A DNA stretch of 17,529 nucleotides from positions 1 through 17,529 of the forward strand of contig JBCBZK010000068.1 in assembly GCA_039815365.1 (NCBI GenBank), given 5' to 3'. The notes beneath the pieces are model-generated. The model ran no database searches. It was given only the letters and a program-made list of their open reading frames with translations, and was not told the origin of the DNA. This document shows positions 8,398 through 14,039 of the stretch, one piece after another. Source of the DNA: CALBPI01 sp039815365. Lineage in GTDB: Bacteria > Pseudomonadota > Gammaproteobacteria > Steroidobacterales > Woeseiaceae. Each line of letters starts with the position of its first letter. The stretch's first letter is position 1. Both the position numbers and the translations under genes were made by a program.

Positions 8398-8406
8398 CCG
8401 GACGAT
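8383..8406 (-). promoter_or_regulatory. Hairpin enclosing the queA start codon
   Basis: Perfect inverted repeat: ATCGTCCGGA (8383-8392), four bases, TCCGGACGAT (8397-8406). In the queA mRNA this is a 10-bp, G/C-rich stem with a 4-nt loop. The AUG (8397-8395) spans the stem-loop junction, and the 3' arm encodes the first codons I-P-D-D. No T-run follows, so it is not a factor-independent terminator. It could hold back queA initiation unless ribosomes finishing the PDZ gene, whose stop is 23 bp upstream, open it. That mechanism is inference; the pairing is seen. Confidence 0.55.
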
Positions 8407-8420
8407 GCTATCAGAGGCTG

Positions 8421-9452
8421 CTACTCAGGTAACGTGATGTCGAGTGTGCGTTTTTTGCGTTTGCGCATAATCTCGACGTTCATTTGCTCTCCCGGCTCGT
8501 ACGAGCTCAATATCCGCATCGCGTGCCCGACCGATTCGGGGGCCCGGTCGCCGATCATGCGAATGACGTCGCCATCCTCAAAACCCAGCGCTTCGTCCTC
8601 GGGCGCTCTGACGACGAGTAAACCCTCATCCGCGCCAAAGTAAGCGCCTAGCGACGGCGACAATTCAACTAACTCCATATCTGCCCAACGTCTGCCCGCA
8701 CCGAAAACAAAACTCTGCCCGCTGCCATTGAAGAAACGCTTTAGGTTGGTCACTCCCGGCGCCTGCGGCGCCATAGGCGCGTCGAACAAATGTCGCTCAA
8801 TCGACACCACGTTGTTCTCACCCGGCGTACTGAACACAAAACCATTTGCCCCTGGCACCAACCCGCGAGCGCTGCGCGCCGATAGCGCTACCTGCTTCGT
8901 CAGACGTTTTCCGTCACGCAGCAATTCAACGGCGACGACATCGCCTGGTTTTCTGTCCTCGAGCGCGCCCGAGATCAACCCTATCGGTACACCATCGCTA
9001 TCGCCCAGCAACGAAACACCGTCGACACTGATCAGTCGATCACCTGCCTGCAAACCGGCTTTCTCAGCGCCACTGTCTTCCCCGACGCCGACAATGGCGA
9101 CCCCTTGTTTTGCATCGTCATCGTTCATGACCTCGCGGCCGTTCACGCGTTTGGAGACGCGTGATGAGCTCAGCGTCACACCCAACATCGGCGTGTCATC
9201 AGAGGCCAACTCGTTACTGTCGAAAACGAACACTTGATTATTGATCGAACGCGCCTCGTTCATTGACTGGGACAACTGCGCTACTTCGCGCGCGGCCTCA
9301 GCCAATTTGCGCTCCGCTTCCTCTAGTGCTCGCTGCTTCTCCAGAACTTCCGGCGCGGCAGGTGGTGCCGGCACCGATGTGGCCGCATCCTGCTGGGCAA
9401 TGGCTGTTGACGCAATCATTGCCAACGCGATCATTACAATAATTTTTCTCAC
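8421..9452 (-). CDS. Exported protein with two PDZ domains
   Basis: Function unknown; PDZ domains bind C-termini or extended peptides, often in the periplasm. I chose GTG at 9452-9450, not the longer TTG start at 9467, because GGAGAG (9465-9460) lies 7 bases before it and the protein then opens directly with a signal peptide (RKIIVMIALAMIASTAIA, cleavage about residue 19). 343 aa. A charged coiled-coil-like stretch (about 35-62, LEEAERKLAEAAREVAQL) comes next. PDZ 1 is at about 85-185 (LGVTL, then SGAEKAGLQAGDRLISVDGV) and a second, diverged PDZ at about 260-340 (LGAYFGADEGLLV, ALGFEDGDVIRMI). No protease domain or catalytic Ser/His/Asp set is visible, so it is not DegS or DegP. It is third in the sigma operon, 30 bp after the anti-sigma-like gene. 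Confidence 0.8.
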   Translation of the reverse strand: MRKIIVMIALAMIASTAIAQQDAATSVPAPPAAPEVLEKQRALEEAERKLAEAAREVAQLSQSMNEARSINNQVFVFDSNELASDDTPMLGVTLSSSRVSKRVNGREVMNDDDAKQGVAIVGVGEDSGAEKAGLQAGDRLISVDGVSLLGDSDGVPIGLISGALEDRKPGDVVAVELLRDGKRLTKQVALSARSARGLVPGANGFVFSTPGENNVVSIERHLFDAPMAPQAPGVTNLKRFFNGSGQSFVFGAGRRWADMELVELSPSLGAYFGADEGLLVVRAPEDEALGFEDGDVIRMIGDRAPESVGHAMRILSSYEPGEQMNVEIMRKRKKRTLDITLPE

Positions 9453-9482
9453 GACTCTACTCTCCAAACAATCCGGGATGCA

Positions 9483-10040
9483 CTACAACCACACGGTGGA
9501 TGTATCGCCCTGTTTCAAACTGACTAACGTATTCATGACGCCGACGCGCTCTCGCCACAATTGCTGTTGTGCACTGCTGCTGATCTCGCTCGTCGAATTC
9601 TCGATGACGTTGTTGATGCGCGCCAAGCGATCCTCTAACGACACAATCGCGCTGGCTTGACTGACGCTGCGCACGCGTCCCTCGCTAGGCAGTTGAGACA
9701 ACATCTGTTCGAGCACGGCGGTTTGCGCAACGTAGGTAGGCAAGTCGATGACGTCGCTCCTGTCATTTGTCGGTAATTCCGGCGTCTCAGCGACCGCATC
9801 GTCGACTGTTATCGATGCCGGAACTGCTACAAAACGCGCTGCAAGGACGCCGACCAAAACACTCGCGGCAATCGCGGCTAGCAGCCAATGGCGGCGTGAG
9901 CGCGCAGGTTCAATGTGCGATGTCGCCGATTTCGTCCAGCGTGCGATACGCACCTCGTCGGGCACAATGTCCGGCAACTCGCGCAGCGCTTTCGCTACAT
10001 CGCTATGCAACGTTTCCGGGGTTTGTGTGTCATGGCTCAT
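9483..10040 (-). CDS. Single-pass membrane protein in anti-sigma position
   Basis: No named family recognised. 185 aa. The N-terminal ~50 residues look cytoplasmic (HSDVAKALRELPDIVPDEV). One transmembrane helix follows the RSRRHW positive patch (about residues 53-72). The C-terminal ~110 residues would be periplasmic and helical. The start overlaps the ECF sigma stop as ATGA (10040-10037), the usual layout for a sigma factor and its membrane anti-sigma. The protein has no cysteine at all, so it cannot be a zinc-binding (HxxxCxxC) anti-sigma factor. The anti-sigma role is inference from position and topology; another sensor or accessory role is possible. The PDZ gene lies 30 bp downstream. Confidence 0.7.
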   Translation of the reverse strand: MSHDTQTPETLHSDVAKALRELPDIVPDEVRIARWTKSATSHIEPARSRRHWLLAAIAASVLVGVLAARFVAVPASITVDDAVAETPELPTNDRSDVIDLPTYVAQTAVLEQMLSQLPSEGRVRSVSQASAIVSLEDRLARINNVIENSTSEISSSAQQQLWRERVGVMNTLVSLKQGDTSTVWL

Positions 10041-10669
10041 GACGCCGTCTCCAATAACATGCCGGCAGCGCCGGACGTCTCCATATTCGCATGCGGCTTT
10101 TGCGCCGTCTTTGCTGGTGCCGTTTCATCATCGCCAAGGATCAGCCTGAGGCGCGCATGGGCGCGCGACAGACAGGACTTTGAGAAACTGACACTGCGGC
10201 CTGTCAATGCGGCAATTTCCAAGTGGGTGTAACCTTCGACATCGTGCAGCCAGACCACGCTGCGCGATGTTGCTGGCAACTGTGCCAGCGCGCGCTCAAG
10301 ATCCTGACCCAAACCGACAGCGCTGTCGGTACTCGGCTGAAGCGCGGCCATTTCCGGCTGATCGTCGAGCGCTGTTGACTTGCGTTGCCAGGCAGCACGC
10401 TGATGCATCAAGCAACGACTTACCGCGATTCTGCGTACCCAAGTAGCAAGCGACGCATCGCCGCGAAAATCCGGCAGGCTATGCAACATCTGCTCGAACG
10501 TTTCTTGCGCAATATCATCGGCGGCAGCGTGGCATTGCAGCAGTCGGCAGGCCAGCGTATAGACAGGTGTCGCAAACACCCGGCACAGCGTTGCTATGGC
10601 CGCCGGGTCGCGTCGCTGCGCCAGGGCCACAGTACGCTCAGGTATGTCGATGCCAGAAAATCCGCTCAT
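10037..10669 (-). CDS. ECF-type RNA polymerase sigma factor (sigma-70 family)
   Basis: Directs RNA polymerase to a small regulon, usually in response to envelope or stress signals. 210 aa. Region 2 is at about residues 33-95 (YTLACRLLQCHAAADDIAQE, then TFEQMLHSLPDFRGDASLAT and WVRRIAVSRCLMHQ). Region 4 is at about 127-178, with the helix-turn-helix EGYTHLEIAALTGRSVSFSKSCLSRAHARL. Regions 1.1 and 3 are absent, as expected. About 30 residues extend past region 4, which is longer than most. ATGA overlap with the membrane protein downstream. The ATG at 10669 has no properly spaced Shine-Dalgarno sequence: AAAAGGG ends one base before it, inside an inverted repeat, which suggests controlled translation. 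Subgroup not assigned. Confidence 0.93.
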   Translation of the reverse strand: MSGFSGIDIPERTVALAQRRDPAAIATLCRVFATPVYTLACRLLQCHAAADDIAQETFEQMLHSLPDFRGDASLATWVRRIAVSRCLMHQRAAWQRKSTALDDQPEMAALQPSTDSAVGLGQDLERALAQLPATSRSVVWLHDVEGYTHLEIAALTGRSVSFSKSCLSRAHARLRLILGDDETAPAKTAQKPHANMETSGAAGMLLETAS

Positions 10670-10670
10670 G

Positions 10671-10706
10671 CCCTTTTAGATGCGACAAAGTCTAAAAGGG
10701 TCGCAT
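10671..10706 (-). promoter_or_regulatory. Interleaved inverted repeats in front of the ECF sigma gene
   Basis: Repeat 1: CCCTTTTAGA (10671-10680) and TCTAAAAGGG (10691-10700), 10-bp perfect arms 10 nt apart. Repeat 2: ATGCGAC (10680-10686) and GTCGCAT (10700-10706), 7-bp perfect arms. The arms alternate (A, B, A', B'). In the sigma mRNA the two hairpins share end bases and have no linker between alternating arms, so they should be mutually exclusive. One of them takes in the AAAAGGG that ends one base before the AUG. It could be an RNA switch or a DNA operator. Confidence 0.5.
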
Positions 10707-10796
10707 GTCAGGCAATTAATTTTCGAGGAATTGATCAAGCGGGGTTTCTAATCCGGCAGAATTCGCTAAACTTACGCCTCCCAAGCGCCGCACGTT

Positions 10797-10883
10797 GCCA
10801 GAGTGGTGGAATTGGTAGACACGAGGGATTCAAAATCCCTTGCTAGCAATAGCGTGTCGGTTCGAGTCCGACCTCTGGTACCA
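10797..10883 (+). tRNA. tRNA-Leu (anticodon CAA)
   Basis: 87 nt with CCA encoded. The acceptor stem is GCCAGAG with CTCTGGT; the G1-U72 wobble is also found in E. coli leuU. D-arm GGTGGAATTGGTAGACAC, anticodon stem AGGGA/TCCCT around the loop TTCAAAA (anticodon CAA, reads UUG), a long class II variable arm (TGCTAGCAATAGCG), and T-arm TGTCGGTTCGAGTCCGAC. These are all leucine features and resemble E. coli leuX. Divergent from the ECF sigma gene. TAAACT at 10767-10772 is a possible -10 box for it; no good -35 is seen. Confidence 0.97.
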
Positions 10884-10903
10884 CATCACGTGCGTCGCAC
10901 TAT

Positions 10904-10935
10904 CGCCGCGGCGTAAGACAGATGTCTTGGCGGCG
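10904..10935 (+). other. Two-part stem-loop after tRNA-Leu
   Basis: An inner hairpin AAGAC/GTCTT with loop AGAT (10915-10928) sits inside CGCCGC/GCGGCG (10904-10909 with 10930-10935), with an asymmetric internal loop. It lies between the tRNA 3' end and the Nudix gene. There is no T-run after it, so it is not a standard factor-independent terminator. It may mark the 3' end of the tRNA precursor or weaken read-through into the Nudix gene. Confidence 0.35.
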
Positions 10936-10964
10936 CGTCGAGCTAGCGTATAAGGATTCCTCGT

Positions 10965-11498
10965 ATGAATTTCTGCTCTAACTGCGGCGGCGCAGTCAGC
11001 CGGGCCGTGCCCGAAGGCGACACGCACGAACGCTGGGTATGCACGCAATGCGGAATGATCCATTACCAAAACCCGAAAATCGTCGTTGGTTGTGTGCCCG
11101 AACGAGACGGAAAGATCCTTCTGTGCAAGCGCGCTATCGAGCCTAGAGTTGGCTACTGGACGGTGCCGGCAGGATTCATGGAACTCAAGGAAACGATGGC
11201 CGAGGGTGCCGCCCGTGAGACGATGGAAGAAGCTTGCGCCGAGGTAGAGGTCGGCGAGCTTTTCGCGTCGGTGGACGTTCCGCATGCCGGTCAGGTGCAT
11301 GTCTTTTTCTCAGCCAAGTTAGTTTCCGACTTCGCGCCAGGGCCAGAGAGCCTGGATTGCGCAATGTATGACCCTAAGGACATCCCGTGGGACGACATTG
11401 CGTTCCCCAGCGGCGTGTTCGCTTTGAAAGCATGGATTGAAGCCAGAGGCGACTTTCCCGGACCCCGCCAACATACCGCCGAGCGGCGCATCTACTGA
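10965..11498 (+). CDS. Nudix hydrolase with N-terminal zinc ribbon
   Basis: Hydrolyses a nucleoside diphosphate linked to another group; the substrate cannot be read from the sequence. 177 aa. The zinc ribbon has C4-xx-C7 and C26-xx-C29 followed by HYQNPKIVVGCV, as in NUDIX proteins of the zinc-ribbon (NudC-like) type, though it is shorter than NudC. The Nudix box spans G70 to A92 with E76, R84-E85 and E88-E89. The late glycine of the box is a cysteine (EEACA), a change I believe is common in this subgroup. AAGGA at 10952-10956, eight bases before the ATG, confirms the start. It follows tRNA-Leu on the same strand and precedes fdxA by 61 bp. Confidence 0.92.
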   Translation: MNFCSNCGGAVSRAVPEGDTHERWVCTQCGMIHYQNPKIVVGCVPERDGKILLCKRAIEPRVGYWTVPAGFMELKETMAEGAARETMEEACAEVEVGELFASVDVPHAGQVHVFFSAKLVSDFAPGPESLDCAMYDPKDIPWDDIAFPSGVFALKAWIEARGDFPGPRQHTAERRIY

Positions 11499-11525
11499 TG
11501 AAATCACTGAGCGTTCGCGCTACCC

Positions 11526-11537
11526 TATGCGCGCATA
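11526..11537 (+). promoter_or_regulatory. 12-bp palindrome with -10-like box before fdxA
   Basis: TATGCGCGCATA is a perfect palindrome overlapping a CATAAT hexamer (11534-11539) that could be the fdxA -10 box, about 21 bases before the ATG. No convincing -35 is at 16-18 bp. A short AGCG-TTCG-CGCT hairpin (11510-11521) lies just upstream, after the Nudix stop. This could be an operator, but short G/C palindromes arise by chance. Confidence 0.25.
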
Positions 11538-11559
11538 ATCAGTTAGGAATCGCAATAAG

Positions 11560-11883
11560 ATGACGTTCGTAGTCACTCAATCCTGTATTAAATGTAAGTA
11601 CACAGACTGTGTAGAAGTATGCCCGGTCGACTGTTTCCACGAAGGCCCGAATTTTCTGGTCATCGATCCCGATGAGTGTATTGATTGCACCTTGTGCGAA
11701 CCGGAATGCCCGGTCGAAGCGATTTACTCCGAAGACGAGTTGCCCTCAGATCAAGAACATTTTCTGGAGCTCAATGCTGAGCTTGCGGCCGGTTGGCCCG
11801 TCATCACCGAGGCAAAAGAGCCACCGGAAGATGCCGATGACTGGAAAGAAGAAACCGACAAAGAACAACACTTAGAGCGCTAG
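11560..11883 (+). CDS. fdxA: 7Fe-8S ferredoxin FdxA
   Basis: Small soluble electron carrier with one 3Fe-4S and one 4Fe-4S cluster, of the Azotobacter FdI type. 107 aa. Cysteines C9, C17, C21, C40, C43, C46 and C50 match the FdI ligands shifted by one (C8, C16, C20, C39, C42, C45, C49). The segment CIKCKYTDCVEVCPVDCF shows the spacing in which one canonical ligand is lost and a 3Fe cluster forms. The C-terminal half is acidic and includes GWPVITEAKEPPEDADDWK, typical of FdxA. AGGA is 11 bases before the ATG. Convergent with dsbC. Its electron partners are not in the window. Confidence 0.95.
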   Translation: MTFVVTQSCIKCKYTDCVEVCPVDCFHEGPNFLVIDPDECIDCTLCEPECPVEAIYSEDELPSDQEHFLELNAELAAGWPVITEAKEPPEDADDWKEETDKEQHLER

Positions 11884-11968
11884 AAGGCGCTCAATCAGAA
11901 CAGCGCACCACCCTGCTGTGATGGCGTGCCATCGCGTGCTCGCAATTCCTGCGGCAACGATCGCCTTG

Positions 11969-12718
11969 CTAGCGAGACGCGGCAGGTTGCGCGAGATTCA
12001 ACTGCACGGCCAGATCTGCCGCCGGCACATAACCACTGAACAGCGTCCCATCTTCGGTCACAATCGCTGGCGTGCCACCAAGACCAACCTTTAGCCCGAC
12101 CTGAAAATGCTTGCCAATCATGCTGGCATCGCAATTTGCTTTCGGCAGCGACTCGCTGTTTTTCGCTTTGGTCAAAGCCGCGGTACGATCGTCCGCACAC
12201 CATACTTCCTCTGCTTTCTCCCAGGATCGTGTGTTCGGACCACTGCGCGGATACATGACGTAGCGCACCGCGATGCCGGCATCGTTGTAAGCCTGAATTT
12301 CCTGGTGAAGCTTGCGACAGAACGTGCAGTCGATGTCAGTGAACACAGTCACAGTGTGCAGCGTCTTCGCGGGCGCGAACAGAATACCGTCATCAGCGCC
12401 GAGTGCCGACATGGCCTCCAGACGACCCGTTGAAACACTTGCCTCGGTGAGATTGGTGTCGTTCTCTAGATCAAGAATCTCACCCTGTACTAAAAAACGG
12501 CCGTCTTCGGAAACGTAAGCAACCAATACGCCTTGCTGAATCTCCAGCAAACCGGGGATCGCTGAACGATTGACGCTTTCGGGTTTGATACGAGGAAATT
12601 TCTCCGCAATCGTTTGTCGAACGCTGTCGAGTTGTTCGTCGGTAACGTCAGCTAGCGACGCCATGCTCAGCGTTAACGCCAGCACTGCAACCATTGCGCG
12701 CGAAAAATGGTGAAACAT
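11969..12718 (-). CDS. dsbC: Periplasmic disulfide isomerase DsbC
   Basis: Reshuffles wrong disulfides in exported proteins; kept reduced by DsbD. 249 aa. Signal peptide at residues 1-23 (VAVLALTLSMASLA, then D24). The N-terminal dimerisation domain runs to about 85. The thioredoxin-fold domain has the active site C131-TF-C134 in FTDIDCTFCRKLH. The structural pair C174 and C196 matches the second disulfide of E. coli DsbC, and the cis-proline is P217 in GGTPAI. The active site is CTFC where E. coli has CGYC. GGAG lies 9 bases before the ATG inside a short palindrome. Downstream of xerD on the same strand, a common gammaproteobacterial order. Confidence 0.94.
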   Translation of the reverse strand: MFHHFSRAMVAVLALTLSMASLADVTDEQLDSVRQTIAEKFPRIKPESVNRSAIPGLLEIQQGVLVAYVSEDGRFLVQGEILDLENDTNLTEASVSTGRLEAMSALGADDGILFAPAKTLHTVTVFTDIDCTFCRKLHQEIQAYNDAGIAVRYVMYPRSGPNTRSWEKAEEVWCADDRTAALTKAKNSESLPKANCDASMIGKHFQVGLKVGLGGTPAIVTEDGTLFSGYVPAADLAVQLNLAQPAASR

Positions 12719-12869
12719 AAATGTCTTCTCCGGAGAAAGTAGTATTCAGACCGCCATGATCCCATGACGCCGCGGTATCGAACAACCGCCTGAGCCGCTC
12801 GAATCGCCGAGCCTGTCAGTGTAGACCCGGAAAAGGGCCTTTTTGTTTCACCGCAAACGCGATTACGTA
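12719..12869 (-). other. xerD-dsbC intergenic region (151 bp) with palindrome at the dsbC ribosome site
   Basis: No gene is visible. TTCTCCGGAGAA (12726-12737) is a perfect 12-bp palindrome containing the GGAG used by dsbC. Near the xerD end, AAAAGG-G-CCTTTT (about 12832-12844) is a short dyad with T or A runs on either strand, but the stem is mostly A/T with little loop, so terminator activity is doubtful. I cannot point to a convincing dsbC promoter. Confidence 0.3.
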
Positions 12870-13808
12870 TCAGCCGCGTGGATGATGGCGCTCGTGGAGC
12901 TCTTTCATGCGCTCGCGTGCAACATGGGTATAGATTTGCGTCGTCGACAAATCACTATGGCCCAACAGCATCTGCACCACACGCAAGTCTGCGCCATGGT
13001 TTAACAGGTGCGTCGCGAACGCGTGGCGTAGCGAATGAGGCGATAAACCGTCAGAGATGTTCGCCTTCGATGCATAGCGTTTGATGATGTGCCAGAACGC
13101 CTGACGCGTCATACGATCTCCGCGTCGGGTCGGGAAGAGGTATTCAGTTTGACGCTCGAGTAGGATTTCAAGGCGCGGGCCTTCAATAAAATCCCGTAAC
13201 CAGCGCTGTGACTCTTCACCCAGAGGGATCAAACGCTCACGATCGCCTTTGCCAACGATGCGCAAAACGCCCTGGTTCAAATTAACCTGCGATTGCTTCA
13301 GACTAATCAATTCGGTGACGCGCAAGCCAGTTGCATACAGCAACTCGAGCATCGCGCGGTCGCGGTGACCTAACGGCTCGTTGACGTTCGGTGCTGCCAG
13401 CAGCGCCTCGACTTCTTCTTCGGTCAGCGTCTTCGGCAATGAGCGGCCAATACGCGGCATCGCGATGTCTACGGTAGGATCGTCTTCGCGAAGATTTTCT
13501 CGACACAGATATCGATAGAAGCGGCGAAAACTGGACAGCTGACGTGCTGTTGAGCGCGGCTTCGCGCCTTCCTCAACCCGCCAGGCAATGAAGCCCAGCA
13601 ACTCAGCCTTCGACGCTTCGGCGATATCGACCTTCTTGGCCGTCAGCCAGCGTGCCAGCGACATCAGATCCGCCCGATAGGCGCCAAGCGTATTCTTTGA
13701 CAGTCCACGCTCCATCCAGATGGCGTCGAGGAACTTGTCGATGATTACCTCAGCACTTTCGAGCGCTTCCACACTGTGCGTCTTGTCGTTTATTGCCATT
13801 AAAGCCAT
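12870..13808 (-). CDS. xerD: Site-specific tyrosine recombinase XerD
   Basis: With XerC, resolves chromosome dimers at dif under FtsK control. 312 aa (E. coli 298). The N-terminal SAM-like DNA-binding domain is at about residues 20-105. Catalytic residues R163 (ATGLRVTEL), K187 (GKGDRERLI), H258 and R261 (SPHSLRHAFATHLL), H284 (LLGHSDLSTTQIY) and nucleophile Y293 keep E. coli XerD spacing within one residue. The C-terminus KELHERHHPRG is XerD-like rather than XerC-like. ATG codons at 13808 and 13799 are both possible (312 or 309 aa); neither has a clear Shine-Dalgarno sequence. It lies upstream of dsbC, as often seen for xerD, and is not a phage integrase. Confidence 0.96.
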   Translation of the reverse strand: MALMAINDKTHSVEALESAEVIIDKFLDAIWMERGLSKNTLGAYRADLMSLARWLTAKKVDIAEASKAELLGFIAWRVEEGAKPRSTARQLSSFRRFYRYLCRENLREDDPTVDIAMPRIGRSLPKTLTEEEVEALLAAPNVNEPLGHRDRAMLELLYATGLRVTELISLKQSQVNLNQGVLRIVGKGDRERLIPLGEESQRWLRDFIEGPRLEILLERQTEYLFPTRRGDRMTRQAFWHIIKRYASKANISDGLSPHSLRHAFATHLLNHGADLRVVQMLLGHSDLSTTQIYTHVARERMKELHERHHPRG

Positions 13809-13824
13809 CTGTATACTGCGTCGT

Positions 13825-13852
13825 GCCGTTGAAGGCAGCTGCCCTTCACGGC
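13825..13852 (-). promoter_or_regulatory. Imperfect 28-bp inverted repeat upstream of xerD
   Basis: GCCGTTGAAGGCAG faces CTGCCCTTCACGGC, each arm with one unpaired base. The centre GGCAGCTGCC (13834-13843) is a perfect palindrome. It ends 16 bases before the first xerD ATG, so it would be either a leader hairpin or an operator. No T-run follows on either strand. Confidence 0.35.
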
Positions 13853-13956
13853 CACAACGTCTGTGCAGCCACTCTTAAAAAGTAAATTCGAACGAGCGGT
13901 CTCTATGGATGACCCCTCAGCGATGGCGAGTATTTCACCAGCCGTAGAATAGTTGC

Positions 13957-13972
13957 CGTGATGACGGTCACA
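13957..13972. promoter_or_regulatory. CRP-like site 2 (weaker)
   Basis: CGTGA-TGACGG-TCACA on the plus strand, matching the CRP consensus TGTGA-N6-TCACA at 9 of 10 core bases. Its centre is 39 bp from the stronger site at 13996-14011. On the minus strand a TATTCT box (13951-13946) lies just downstream, so binding here would overlap the spacer of a possible xerD-direction promoter and might repress it. Confidence 0.4.
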
Positions 13973-13995
13973 GAACCCTACAATCGTTAACATAA

Positions 13996-14011
13996 AGTGA
14001 TCTGGATCACA
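13996..14011. promoter_or_regulatory. CRP-like site 1 (strong)
   Basis: AGTGA-TCTGGA-TCACA: 9 of 10 core bases of TGTGA-N6-TCACA, and the flanks (TAA before, TAA after) and spacer are close to the full consensus for CRP. Its centre (14003.5) is 41-42 bp before the expected start from the TATTAT box at 14034-14039, the class II spacing. Other members of the CRP/FNR superfamily (Vfr, Clp) use similar sites. Confidence 0.55.
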
Positions 14012-14033
14012 TAAATGACTGGCGTGAATGGCA

Positions 14034-14039
14034 TATTAT
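14034..14039 (+). promoter_or_regulatory. Possible -10 box of a CRP class II promoter
   Basis: TATTAT differs from TATAAT at one base. A start about 14045-14046 would lie 41-42 bp from the centre of CRP-like site 1, so a -35 is not required. The box overlaps the first ATG of the acyltransferase (14038), which would then lie outside the transcript. Confidence 0.4.

Noticed and set aside
8728..9237. 169-aa plus-strand ORF rich in Ser/Pro
   Set aside because: Antisense to the PDZ gene; low-complexity shadow.
10671..10706. H-type pseudoknot
   Set aside because: The arm order fits, but there are no connecting loops (0 nt across a 10-bp and a 6-bp stem), which is sterically implausible; mutually exclusive hairpins fit better.
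10797..10883. tRNA-Leu as an integration site
   Set aside because: No repeat of the tRNA 3' end elsewhere in the window and no integrase nearby.
11920..11933. GATGGCGTGCCATC hairpin as terminator between fdxA and dsbC
   Set aside because: Short stem, no T-run on either strand.
12832..12844. Factor-independent terminator between xerD and dsbC
   Set aside because: The dyad AAAAGG-G-CCTTTT has almost no loop and a weak A/T stem.
12870..13808. Tyrosine recombinase as sign of an integrated element
   Set aside because: Residue spacing and C-terminus are those of housekeeping XerD, and it lies beside dsbC; no att-like direct repeats or phage genes.
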